Below, piece by piece: positions 47,630-59,420 of a stretch of DNA of 64,000 nucleotides; the first letter of the stretch is position 1; each line of letters opens with the position of its first letter. The DNA is taken from positions 74,289,414 to 74,353,413 of the forward strand of contig NC_135715.1 in the NCBI RefSeq assembly GCF_964656455.1, in the 5' to 3' direction. The DNA comes from Halichoerus grypus (taxonomy: Eukaryota; Chordata; Mammalia; Carnivora; Phocidae). The notes under the pieces were generated by a model. It had not been told where the DNA came from, ran no database searches, and was given only the letters and a program-made list of their open reading frames with translations. A program made the position numbers and the translations under genes.

Positions 47630-50466
47630 AATAATTCAACATTACTTTGGCTGTGTGGGGTCTTTTCCAGTTTTATACAAATTTTAGGATTGTTTGTTCT
47701 AGACCTGTGAAAAAATGGTGGTATTTTGATAGGGATTGCATTTAATGTGTAAATTGCTTTGTAGTATAGACATTTGAACAATATTTGTTTTCCAATCCAT
47801 GAGCATAGAATGTTTTTTCCGTTTCTTTGTGTCATTTTCAAGTTCTTTCATAAGTGTTCTATAGTTTTAAGAGTACAGATCTTTTTACCACTTTGGTTAG
47901 CTTTACTCCTGGGTATCTTATGGTTTTTGGTGCAATTGTAAATGGGATCAATTCCTTGATTTCTCTTTCTGCTGTTTCGTTATTGGTGTATAGAAATGCA
48001 ACAGATTTCTGTACATTGATTTTATATTCTATGACTTTCCTGAATTCATGTATCAGTTCTAGCAATTTTTCGGTGGAGTCTTTCAGGTTTTCCACATAGA
48101 GTATAATCTTGTTTGCAAATAGTGAAAGTTTGACTTCTTCCTTGCCAATTTTAATGCCTTTTATTTATTTCTGTTATATGATTGCTGAGGCTAGGACTTC
48201 CAGTACTAGGTTAAATAAGAATGGTGAGAGTGGACATCCATGTCTTGTTCCTGACTGTAGAGGAAAAGCTCTCAGTTTTTCCCCATTGAGGATGATATCA
48301 GCTGTGGTTCTTTCATACATGGCCTTTATGATATTAAAGTATGTTCCATCTATCCCTACTTTGTTGAGGGTTTTTATCAAGAATGGCTGCTGTATTTTGT
48401 CAAATGCTTTTTCTGAATCTTTTGAGAGGATCATATAATTCTTATCCTTTCTTTTATTAATGTGGTGTATCATATTGATTGATTTGTGAATATTGAACCA
48501 GCCCTGAAGCCCAGGAATAAATCCCACTTGATTGTGGCAAATAATTCCTTTAATACACTGTTGAATTCAATTTGCTAGTATCTTGTTGAGAATTATTGTA
48601 TCCATGTTCATTAGGGATATTGGCCTGTAATTCTCCTTTTTAGTGGAGTCTTTATCTGGTTTTTAAATCAAGGTAACACTCGTCTCATAAAATGAGTTTG
48701 GAAATTTTCCTTCCATTTCTATTTTTTGGAACAGTTTCAGAAGAATAGGTATTAACTCTTTTTTAGATGTCTGGAAGAATTCCCCTGGGAAGCCATCTGG
48801 CCCTGGACTCTTGTTTGTTGGGAGATATTTGATTACTGATTCAATTTCTTTGCTGGTTATAGGTCTGTTCAAATTTTCTATTTCCTCCTGTTTCTGTTTT
48901 GGTAGTTTATATGTTTCTAGGAATTTACTTCTTCCAGATTGCCTAATTTGTTGGCATATAATTATTCATAATATTCTTTTATAATTGTTTGTATTTCTCT
49001 GGTGTTGGTTGTGATCTCTCCTCTTTCATTTGTGATTTTATTTATTTGGGTCCTTTCTCTTCTCTTTTTGATAAGTCTGGGTAGGAGTTTATCAATTTTA
49101 TTAATTCTTTCAAAGAACCAGCTCTTAGATTCATTGATCTGTTTCCCTGTGTTTTTGGTTTTGTTTTGTTTCTATATCATTTATTTCTGCTCTAATATTT
49201 ATTATTTTCCTTCTTCTGTTGGCTTTAGGCTTTATTTGCTGTTCCTTTTCTAGTTCCTTTAGGTGTAAGGTTAGGTTGTATATTTGAGATTTTTCTTGCT
49301 TCTTGTGGTAGGCCTGTATTGCTAAGTACTTCCCTTTTATGGTCACCTTTGCTGCATCCCAAAGGTGCTGGACTATGTTTTCATTTTCATTTGCCTCCAT
49401 GTATTTTTTTTTTTTTTATTTCTTCTTTACTGTCTTAGTTAACCCATTCATTATTTAGTAGGATGTTCTTTAATCTCCATGTATTAGTGGTCTTTCTAAT
49501 TTTTTTCTTGTGGTTGACTTCAAGTTTCATAGTGTTGTGGTGTGAAAATATACATGGTATGATCTCAATCTTTTTGTACTTGTTGAGGCCTGATTTGTGA
49601 CCCAGTATGTGATCTATTCTGGGGAATGTTCCATGTGCACTCAAAAAGAATGTGTATTTGGCTGCTTTGGGATAAAATGTTCTGAATATATCTTTTAAGT
49701 CCATCTGGTCTAGTGGGTCATTCAAAGCCATTGTTTCCTTGTTGATTTTCTGCTTAGATGATCTGTCCATTGCTGTAAGTGGGGTGTTAAAGTCCCCTAC
49801 TATTACTGTATTATTATCAATGAGTTTCTTTATGTTTGTTATTGATTTTATATTTGGGTGTTCCCAAGTTGGGGGCATAGATATTTACAATTGTTAGATC
49901 TTCTTTTTGGATACACCCCTTTATTATGATTTATTATGATATAGTGCCCTTCTTCATCTCTTATTACAGTCTTTGGTTTAAAATCTAGTTTGTCTGATAT
50001 AAGTATGGCTACATTGGCTTTCTTTTGATATCCCTTAACATGATAGATGTTTCTCCATCCCCTCACTTTCTATCTGGAGGTGTCTTTAGGTCTAAAATGA
50101 TTCTTTTGGGCCTCCTGGGTGGCTCAGTTGGTTAAATGTCTGCCTTCGGCTTGGGTCATGATCCCAGGGTCCTGGGATTGAGCCCTGTGTTGGGCTCCCT
50201 GCTCAGTGGGAGCCTGCTTCTCCCCCTCTCTTTCTCCCTCCCCCACCCCCCAGCTCATGCTCTCTCTCACTCACTCTGCACTCTCAAATAAATAAATAGA
50301 ATCTTTTAAAAAGTAAAATAAAATGATTCTCTTGCTGGCAGCATATAGAGGGGTCTTGGTTTTTTTATTTCTTTTGACATGATGACCTTATGTCTTTTGA
50401 TTGGAGCATTTAGTCCATTTACATTTAGAGTAATTATTGATAGATAGGAATTTAGTGCCATTATAT
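47630..50466 (-). pseudogene. L1 ORF2, broken and 3'-incomplete (reverse L1)
   Basis: Fragments in order on the minus strand: start region (about 50460-50335), the SINE, then endonuclease (50066-49435) with GDFNTPL kept but SDH changed to SHH (IFSHHNTMKLEV), linker (49400-49131), and reverse transcriptase pieces (48872-48663, 48527-48174, 48095-47859, 47841-47630). The [14 protein letters not shown] and [11 protein letters not shown] blocks are visible. At the active-site block FANK replaces FADD. Many frameshifts and stops. Confidence 0.9.
50093..50333 (+). mobile_element. Can-SINE, forward, inside the reverse L1
   Basis: SINE body 50108-50318, starting 'gggcctcctgggtggctcag'. The target duplication TAAAATGATTCTTTT (50093-50107) and TAAAATGATTCTCTT (50319-50333) has one mismatch. 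Confidence 0.95.
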
Positions 50467-50559
50467 TACCTATAAAGTAATTGTTTCCGGAGATTTTCTC
50501 TGTTCCTTTCTAGTCTTTGTTGCTTTTGGTCTTTCTTTCCCACTCAAAGAGTCCCCTTT

Positions 50560-51372
50560 AATATTTCTTGCAGGGCTGGTTTAGTGGTCACGAACTCTTA
50601 GTTTTTTGTTTGTCCGGGAAACTCTCTCTCCTTCTATTGTGAATGACAGCCTTGCTGGATGAAGTATTCTTGGCTGCATATTTTTCCCCTTCAGCACATT
50701 GAATAGCTCATGTCACTCTCTTCTGGCCTGCCAGATTTCTATGGAGAGATCTGCTGCTAACCTGATTTGTCTTCCCTTGTAGTTTAGAGATCTCTTTTCC
50801 CTTACTGCTTTCAGGATTCTTTCCTTAGCTCTGTGTTTTGCAAATTTTACTATGATATGTCTTGGTGTTGGCTGGCTTTTGTTGATTTTGATGGGAATTT
50901 TCTGTCTCTCCTGGGCTTGGATGTCTGCTTCTTTCCCCAGATTAGGGAAGTTTTTAGCTATAATTTACTCAAATAAACCTTCTGCCCCTTTTCACTCTCT
51001 TCTTCTGAGACTCCTATGGCATGATTATTATTACACACTATGGAGTCACTGACTTCCTTAAGTCTACATTCATGATCCAATATTTTTCTTTCCATCTTCT
51101 TTTCAGCTTCATTATCTTCCATAATTTTATCTTCTCTATCACTTATTCTATCCTCTGCTTCTTGTGGTCATTACATCCAGTTGGTTTTGCATCTTGGTTA
51201 TAGCATTTTTCATTTCAGCCTGATTAGTTTTTAGGTGTTTTACCTCTGCAGTAAGGATCTCTCTGGTTTCTTCTATGCTTCTTTCAAGCCCAGCTAGTAT
51301 CCTTATGATTGTTGTTTTAAATTCTGGTTCAGGCATATTACTTATATCTATTTTGATTAGCTCCCTGTCTGT
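50560..51372 (-). pseudogene. L1 ORF1, broken (reverse L1)
   Basis: The best open part is 51336-51148 (MPEPEFKTTIIRILAGLERS), the start of the coiled coil. The later RRM-like and C-terminal regions are recognisable down to about 50565 (reverse of 'atatttcttgcagggctggt') but hold stops. Confidence 0.85.
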
Positions 51373-52404
51373 AACCTCTTCTTGTTCTTTCTTTTTGGGA
51401 TTAATTCCTCCATCTTGGCATTTTTGTCTAGGTCTCTTTCTTTGTGTGTTAGGAAAGCCTGTGCTTGGGTTTATTTCCCCTAGAGTTAAAGCTTTGCAGC
51501 ATTCTCTGATCAGTTGACCCGGTGCATGGGGGTGGGGGGGTGGGGGTGGGGTTGCTGGCTGATCCCTGCCTTCACCTCGTCTGTGTCCAAGCCATCTGCC
51601 TGCCTGGTGTTGCAGTGCTCCTGTGTTTTATCTCAGGCATGCAAATGGGTTTCAAAACTCCAAATTTTGGGGACCAGGCACAGTGTGGACCTCACTGATC
51701 CTCTGGGGGAGGCTCTTGCCAGGCTGTGGTTGGTGCTGGTAAAGCAGCCCCACTACCAAGTAGGGGCTTGGGTTTTATGATGAAGCATAGCAAAAAGCCA
51801 GCATCCAGTTAGCTGCCCTCAGCAGGTGTCTCTACTCATATGCTAATGAATAGGACAGCTCAATGATGCCTGCTGGCTCTTTTGTCCCTGAGAAGCAGTG
51901 TTACCTCTCCCAAATGCACTCCAAGAAGGGGAACTGTCTCTCCCAGCATGATCCAGGGGATCCTCAGAGCACAATATATGCTCCTGGGCCTCTGCCTCCT
52001 TCTCCACAATAACACTGCTATGCCCACCAGGCTCAAACCTGGCGATGGCACAGACTTCTAAAACTTCAGATTTTCAGCTCTACTGCTTATAAAAACTTGT
52101 GATAATTAGCCCCTCTAATTTTCCCCATCAATGGTTTTGGGGAAGTGTTTTTCTTGTGTAATCCCCGGTGCACTGCTCTCTGTGATAGGGCTCACTCCCC
52201 TCTACAGCACCTATGATTCTTTTCTCCCCCAAGTCACATCACCATACCTCCTACCTTCCACAATGTGGCCACTTTTCTCCCTCTAGTTGTGCAGATCGAC
52301 TTTCTGGGTGTTCAGAATGATTTGATAATTATCTAGCTGTATTCAAGGGACAAGGCAAACATAAGGTCCTCCTACTACTCCACCATCTTAACTCCTCCCT
52401 GATA

Positions 52405-53851
52405 GCTTCCTGTTTTTAGGGAGCAACTTAGAAAATTCCTAAATTGAAGCATACCACTTAGATAAATGTGTTTTTCTTCAGGTGCATGTTAGAATTTAGG
52501 CTTATTAATTCTTTTATAATGCAATTTTGAAGTGTGTGGTATCACATTTTTTTTTTTACTTTTTTTGTTCTAAAATTTGACTACTGACTTCTCTAATAAT
52601 TTCTGCCAATCACCCAGTCTTCTTTCTTCTCATAATTTTCTGTCTCAGCCAGCCTAAAATTTATAAACCAAGTCTTACTATCATCTTAAACTCTTTTGCA
52701 CTTTTTTATTGTACTTACCTGGGGGTAAAAGCAGTCATGATTAACCATAAGTCCATGAGCTGTCCTCTGTGCCCCTTTTTAGCACCTGCCAAATCCCTAC
52801 CAAGGCCATCGATGGTATGCTCCAGTCCATCTCCCTCACCTCTCTCAGACCATGCTCACTATGCCTCCCCTCACTACAGGGCTCTCCCGTAGGGGGTTTC
52901 TTTTGTCCAGAATGTTCTCCAACACCTCCCTTTACTTACTTCCTTCTCCTTTACCCCAGCTCAAACTCCACTTTCCTAGAGGAGTCTTCACTAAGACCCT
53001 TAACAAGCTTCTACCTCTGCCTCATACTGTAATGGTGCCATGTAGGGACCCTTCCATCATACCTATTTCCTTCTCACATGGCTCATTCGTTTACTTGTCT
53101 GTTGTCTGTCTTTCTATATATGTTGGAAGTTTTATGAAAGTAGAGATAATGTCTGTGTCTTTGACACCTAATTGTGTCTCAAAAAAATTTAAGGAATACA
53201 TGAGTGGATGAATGATGAGTGTCTGAATATAGATAGTGATAGAGACCCCAATGAAAATAAGTTGCCACAGAAATGGAGAGCATCTGTCTGGGTTGTTTTG
53301 CATGTTTCAAGTCAAATATGCACACCTGATATATGAAGCTCTGACACATCCCCTCTGCCATTATAACTGCTATAAATGGCACAGTTAGTCCTAGATCTCT
53401 CTGACTAAAGTGAGGATTGGAGGTAGCACACAGCTGAATATTTAAGAATCAAGACTGTGGAACAGTGACCATGGTAGAAAAAGTCATAGAGAATCATGTC
53501 AGTCCTATGAATCTTTAACTGTCTAGCTGCACTCATGCAGATTGACTCTTTCAGGGTCAGGGCCCTCTGTGGCTTAGACACTCAGATCTACAGACTTGCA
53601 TGGAAGTCTGTGTTTGGGGTGGCTGGCTACTAATGGGCACTACCCAGCTCTGTACAGTATCCCCTCTGGTAATGCTTCATAGCTACCAGGAAAATAGAGT
53701 CTGGTTTCACATGGAGACTGGGCCTGCTGCATTGCATCCCATCATATGGCCTGTAGGTAAGGGATGTCCAGAGTTATCCAAGAGGGGAGAAATTGTTGCT
53801 TAGAGTGTGTAATGCTCATGTGTTATGCTCTATCTTTCCCACATAATACAG
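52405..53851. other. End of intron 5; old L2-like pieces
   Basis: About 52640-53225 resembles L2 in the forward sense: a pyrimidine-rich 5' part, then 'gaagttttatgaaagtagag' and 'gtctgtgtctttgacac'. The rest is unrecognised. Ends in the acceptor 'tttcccacataatacag'. Confidence 0.5.
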
Positions 53852-53950
53852 GATTATAAATACCTACAACAGAACATTACTAGAGGAGATTCGGGAGATG
53901 GAAAGTAGCAGAGCTCAAGGACTTTATCCTCCTACAATGTTTAAAAGGAG
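53852..53950 (+). CDS. P4-ATPase exon 6 in window: start of the cytosolic C-terminal tail
   Basis: 99 nt. G completes Ser, then 32 codons encode IINTYNRTLLEEIREMESS and RAQGLYPPTMFKR, leaving AG. The TLLEEIREME segment matches the TLLEEVQELE-type segment just after M10 in ATP8A2. After it the match is weak, although PPTMF recalls the PPTLF further down the ATP8A2 tail. Acceptor 'cataatacag'; donor GAG|gtgagg. In ATP8A1/2 the tail is autoinhibitory, so a changed or shortened tail could alter regulation. That is inference. Confidence 0.85.
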
Positions 53951-53991
53951 GTGAGGCTGTTCCCTTTATCCTGACTTTTGTTAAAAAGCTG

Positions 53992-54230
53992 TTCTCCTCA
54001 TTCTTTTTTTTTTTAAGATTTATTTATTCCAGAGAAAGAGAGAGCAAGCAAGTGGGGGAGGGGCAGAGGGACAGACTCCCCAAGCACACCCCCTCCACCC
54101 ACTGCCGCTGAGTGTGGAGCCTGATGCTGGGCTCCATCCCATAACCCATGAGATCATGACCTGAGCTGAAACCAAGAGTCAGATGCTTAACCGACTGAGC
54201 CCCCCAGGTGCTCCTCTTCTCCTTGTTCTT
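53992..54230 (-). mobile_element. Can-SINE, reverse, older copy
   Basis: SINE body about 54007-54215, starting 42 bases after the exon 6 donor. It ends 'actgagccccccaggtgctc'. The flanks TTCTCCTCATTCTTT (53992) and CTTCTCCTTGTTCTT (54216) are the degraded target duplication. An extra 'caccccctccacccactgcc' segment sits inside. Confidence 0.9.
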
Positions 54231-54840
54231 TCCACCTTTCCCTCCCAGGTACTTCCATACTTTCCATGATTTCCCCAAGCTTATTAAGCACATGTCAAAC
54301 AGGCATCTTGAACTTCATATCCCCAGCAGCACAGGCCCCTGTTCTGCCACACCAGCTTCCCCTAAGGTCCTCCTTTCAGTGGATGGCAACTTCATTCTTC
54401 CAGTTTCTCAGGCCAAAAATCTTGAGGTCACTCTCACATCCTCTTTCTGCTATCCCACACCCATCGTGTCAGAAAATCCTATTGTTCCTACCTCAAAGTA
54501 AAACTGAGAATTAGATCATTACTAACAATCTGTACCATCTTGCCCTGGTCCAGCCCCTATCATCTTTCTTCTGGATTATTTCAGTAGCCTCTTAACAGGT
54601 ATCTCTGCTTCTGGCCCTTCCCATAGCAATCAGAGGGAGGACCCTTTGGCAGTGTAAATCAGACCACATCACTCCCTGCTCTCCACCTTCCCATTACCTC
54701 CCCTTTCACTCAGAGAAAGATAAGACCCTTTCAGTGGCTTATAGTGCCCTACACACTGTCCCTTCACACACACACACACACACACACACAACCAGTTTGA
54801 GATATCTCCTTATTGTTTTCTTTACCAATTTTTTTTTAAA
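54231..54840 (+). mobile_element. L2 remnant with (AC)n run
   Basis: Forward L2: 'tctggattatttcagtagcc', 'atcagaccacatcactccct' and 'cccattacctcccctttcac' follow the L2 order. An (AC)n microsatellite at 54766-54790 lies at the end. The overlapping frames at 54208-54514 are chance. Confidence 0.75.
54766..54790. repeat. (AC)n microsatellite
   Basis: About 12 AC units at the end of an L2 piece. Confidence 0.92.
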
Positions 54841-55640
54841 TGACTCATTTTGGAAAATCATGTTTCCATTTCACCTCACATGTTTTTAAAGAAAGCTTTG
54901 TCCTTTTCACAACCTTCCTTGCTATTATTTTAACAGATGGTGCATCAAGTTTGTATATCCTAACTTTATATTAACTTCTGGTGGTTGGTGGACAGACACC
55001 CAGATATCTGTGTTGGGCCAGAGAATCTGCTAATTTCTGCCACTTTCCCCTGCAGATTCTTGCAAAAAGGTTTAGATATGCAGGGTCTGTGTCCTCCCCA
55101 CTAGATGAAGCTATGGCTACTGGAGGTCAGGGGAGTGCACTGCAGGAGAAAAGGACCAGGGCTTCTTCTAGAATTGCTCCTTTTCTCCCACTGCCTTGGA
55201 AGAAGACAACAAATTACATTGTTTACTTTCACAGTTGCTGCCTTGTTCCTACTGGTCCTGATCTGATGGCCTTGAGAGAAGAACAGGCCAAATGCTAGAA
55301 ATTAATGTGTATTAATATTTTTAATCTCTATACACAAACTATCTCCAGGGAGAGGTCAGCTCCAATTGTCTGCCATAGCCTGGGTATTCTTCTGAGTGAA
55401 AGAGCCATGCTCCTTCTCAGTAACAACAGACTTCTATTTCAGACACTTCTATGAAGCCTGGTATGTCCTGAGGTTTTAGGTGGGCTTTCTCTGGATCTGG
55501 ACTATTTCTACAGGAATTATAAGGCAAAGAATCAGTCTTTAACTATACTGAATGCCTGCTATATTTGGAGTACTTTGTTAACTATGAAGGAAAGGGTCAA
55601 AAGCAACTGATGGTGTGACCTGGGTAAAGAGGCCCAAAGG
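54841..55640. other. Intron 6 sequence, nothing recognised
   Basis: Holds a 105-codon open frame (54981-55298) without a recognisable domain. No splice-flanked flippase-like frame. Confidence 0.5.
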
Positions 55641-58600
55641 CGCTTTTTTTTTTTTATTTAAATTGGAAGCATGGGCAAATCTAAAGTAAATGAAGGGAGT
55701 GATGAATTATCACCTCCATATTTGGCACCTACTGAGTACTCAGCACTGACAGTATCAGGCGTCGGCAAGGATGACGAGCAACTATAACTCTTGAACAATC
55801 CGTCTGGGCAACTGGCCATTTCTAATCAGTTTAAAGAAATGCTTATCCCCATGACCCAACAATTCCATTTCTAGGTATTTACCCAAGAGACTTTAAAATA
55901 TGTGTCCACACATCCAGGTACATAATGCTAAAAGATTCCCAAGTCAGGTACAACCCAAAGAAGACTTCAACAAGATACATTATAATGAAACTGTCAAAAA
56001 TCAAAGACAAAGAATCTTGAAAGCAAAAAAAGAAAAGCTAATCACACACAAGGGAACTCTATGAACAGATTTCTCAGAACAAACCCTGTAGGCCAAGAGC
56101 GGGTAGGATGCTATATTAAAAATGCTAAAGGAAAAACAACCACCAAGAACACTATCCAGCAAAGCTGGAATTGAAAGTTTTCCAGACAGACAAAAGCTAA
56201 AGAAGTTCATCACCACTGACCTGCCCTTACAAGAAATGTTAAAGGGACTTCTTTAAACTGAAATGAAAGGACGCTAATCAGTAACAGAAAAACATAAAAG
56301 TATAAATTTCATTGGTAAAGGTAAATATATAGTAAAATTCAGAATAATCTAATATTGTAAAGGTGATGGATAAATCACTTATAAAGCTAATATGAAGCTT
56401 AAAAGACAAAAGTAGTAAAAATAACTATAGTTGCAATCATTTGTTAATAGATACACAAGATAAAAAATATAAATTGTGACATCAAAAACAGAGTTGTGAG
56501 GAGGGTAAAAATTCCGACCTTTAGAATGCATTTGAGCTTTAGTTGTTATCAACTTAAAATAGACTTAAAATATAAATAATTTTATGTAAGTTTCATGGTA
56601 ACCACAGAGCAAAAACCTATAGTAAATACACACAAAAAATAATAAAGAGAAAGGAATCTAAACATACCACTACAGAAAATCATCAAATCAAAAAGAGAAC
56701 AAGAAATGAAGGAACAAAGCAATTACTAAACAGCCAGGAAACAACGAACAAAATGGCAATAAGTATACACAGGCATATCTTGTTTTATTGTGCTTTTCCT
56801 TATGGTACTTCACAGATACTGCTTTCTTTTTTTTCCCTTTTCTTTTCTTTCCACAAATTGAAGGTTTGTGGCATACCTTGTCCACAAATCTGTTGGTGCC
56901 ATTTTTCCAACAGCATTTGCTCACTTCATGTCTCTGTCACATTTTGGTAATTTGCACAATATTGAAAACTTTTTCATTATTATTTTTTATGGTGATCTGT
57001 GAACAGTGATTGTGACATGCTGAAAGTTCAGGTGATGGCAGGCATACATTAACAATAAATTATTTTTAATTAAGGTATGTACATTGTTCTTTTTAGGCAT
57101 AATGCAATAGTACACTTAAGAGGCTACAGTATAGTGGAAACATAACTTTTATATGCACTGGGAAGGCAAAAAATCCACTTGACTCGATTTATTGCAATAT
57201 TAGCTATATTGTGATAGTCTGAAACCAAGCCTGCAGTATTACTGAGGTATGCCTATGCTGATGAGTAATTTCTTTAAATGTGAATAGACTAAATTATCCA
57301 ATTAAAAGACACAGAGTGGCTAAATGGATTAAAAAACAAAACGCATCTATATGTTGCCTACAGGAGACTCACTTCAGATGTAAGGACATGCAGAGAATGA
57401 AGGTGAAGGAATGGAAAATGATATTCCATGCAAATGGAAACCAAAAGAAATCTAGGGTAGCTATACTTATATCAGACAAAGTAGACTTTAAAATAAAAAT
57501 GAGAGAAAGAAAGGCATTACATAATGATAAAGGGGTCAGTCCAATAAGAGGATATGACATTTGTAAATATTTATGCAACCAACATAAGAGCACTACATGT
57601 ATAAAGCAAATATTAACAGACCCAAAAGGAGAAATAAACAGCAATATAATAACTGTAAGGGACTTTAATACCCTACTTTCATCAATGGATAGATCTTCTA
57701 GACAGAAAATCAATAAGGAATATTAAGCCTCATTAGACAATTGGCTTAACAGATACACGCAGAACATTCCATCCCAAAGCAAGAGAATATACATTCTTCT
57801 CAAGAGCACATGGAACAATCTCCAAGATAGATCATACATTAAGCCCCAAAACGAGTCTTAGTAAATTTAAGAAGATTGAAATCATATCAAGCATCTTTTC
57901 TAACCACAATGGTATGAAACTGGAAATCAATTACCAGAAGAAAACTGGAAAATTCACAATATGTGGAGATTAAACAACATACTACCGAACAACCAGTGGA
58001 TCAAAAAAGAAACTGAAAAAGAAATAAAAATACATCTGGAGACAATGAAAATGGAAGGGCAACATAGGGCGCAGCAAAAGCAGCTCTATGGAGGGACGTT
58101 CATTACAATAAATACCAACATTAAGATACAAAAGACATCTCAAATAAAAAACCTAATGTTACACTTTAAGGAACTATGAAAAGAAGAACTAAGCCTCAAG
58201 TTAGCAGAAGGAAGGAAATAACTAAGATCAGAGCAGAAATAAATGAAATAGAGACGAAAACACATAGAAAATATCAATTAACAGCTGTGTTTTTCAAAAA
58301 ATAGACAAAGTAGACAAACTTTTGGTTAGACTCATGAAGAAGAAAAGAGGACTCAAATCAGAAACAAAAGAGGAGACATTAGAGCTGATACCACAGACAT
58401 ACAAAGGATCCTAAAGCACTACTACAGAACCACAGCAATCCTGAAGAAGAAAGCTGGAGGCATCACACTTTCTGATTTCAAACTATACTACAAAGCTATT
58501 CTATTACATTTTACTATAAAGCTAACAAATATTGCTGTAGCAATCGAAACAGTATGGTACTGGTATAAAAAACAGATCTGGGAGATCGATACATAGGTAA

Positions 58601-58690
58601 ATAGCTTTGTTAAAATTCATCACACTGTACTTTTAAGATCTATGCATTTTATCACATGCAAAATGAACCTCGATAATAAGAAACCAAACC
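55641..58690 (+). mobile_element. Old L1, forward, interrupted by a Tigger-type transposon
   Basis: A short late-L1 piece (55780-55990), then the ORF1 C-terminal part (about 55980-56255, 'cttacaagaaatgttaaagg'), an inter-ORF stretch, the Tigger-type insertion (56770-57255), and the ORF2 start and endonuclease (57257-58200). Deleted later ORF2 pieces follow (58430-58600). The best open piece is 57280-57726 (LNYPIKRHRVAKWIKKQ), with GDFN changed to RDFN. Not functional. Confidence 0.8.
56770..57255. mobile_element. Tigger-type (TcMar) deletion-derived DNA transposon
   Basis: The left end CAGGCATATCTTGTTTTATT and the right end 'gaggtatgccta' are inverted repeats. The inner 'gaaggtttgtggcatacc', 'ccaacagcatttgctcactt' and 'ttaattaaggtatgtaca' match the ends of Tigger1. 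The transposase region is deleted, leaving about 486 bases. Insertion at TA fits the family. Confidence 0.88.
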
Positions 58691-59420
58691 AAAAATATAA
58701 ACACAATATCAATTGTACAAAAAGAAAGTTCACATAACAAAGGGCTAGCCTCTCAAAAAGATAAATTGTTTCCAGAAATCAGCAAGAACAAACACCCAAG
58801 CAATAGAAAAATAGGCAAAGTATAAACACACAGTTCATAGAAAAGGAAATACTAAAGATTCTTAAACATATGAAAATATTCTCAACTTTACTCATAGTAA
58901 GAAATGAAAATGCTAAGTACACAGGCGGGATATTTTTAATTTATCATTGTTGGCCACCCTTGGTTGGTGAAAATATGGGAAAGGAAACAATTACGGTAGT
59001 TAATTCGGCAATATCTATCAGAAATACAACTGCCTATGGCCTTTGACTCAGTAATTCCATTTCTGGGAACGTACCACCCCCTCTCATCCCCCAAATACTC
59101 ACATATGTCCCAGTGTTAGGGACTGCAGCAGTATTTGGAACAGCCAACGTTTAGGAACAACCTTACCTGTGTGGTACATTCACACACTACAGTACTCTCT
59201 AGCTGTGAAAAGCAGTCAGGAAGCTCTCTGTGTACTGAGGTGCAAATGATTCCAGGATGTATTAACAGAAAAAATCAGATGTTGAACTCTTTGTACAATA
59301 TGCAACCTTTAGTGCAAAAGGGCAGGAATAATAATATGTGAGCACTTTTTCTTATAAAGCACCTCTGCAAAATTAGCTAAGAAACCACTATGAGTGATTA
59401 CCGGTAAAGAACAGAGGTAA
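58690..59420 (+). mobile_element. Old L1 3' part (L1M-like), forward
   Basis: Late ORF2 and 3' UTR-like sequence: 'actcagtaattccatttctg' (59046), 'actgcagcagtatttggaac', and a tail region with 'gtaaagaacagaggtaagga'. Decayed, with no frame. Confidence 0.6.

Larger units (their letters stand above)
47630..52404 (-). mobile_element. L1 with 5' end kept and 3' end missing, reverse
   Basis: In reverse, the 5' end 'gggaggagttaagatggtgg' lies at about 52385-52404. It is followed by a 5' UTR (to about 51450), ORF1 (about 51370-50560), ORF2 from about 50460, and ORF2 sequence to about 47630, where the match ends before the C-terminal part and 3' UTR. A SINE interrupts ORF2 at 50108-50318. Confidence 0.88.

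Noticed and set aside
54981..55298. 105-codon open frame in intron 6
   Set aside because: No recognisable domain and no splice-flanked match to the flippase.
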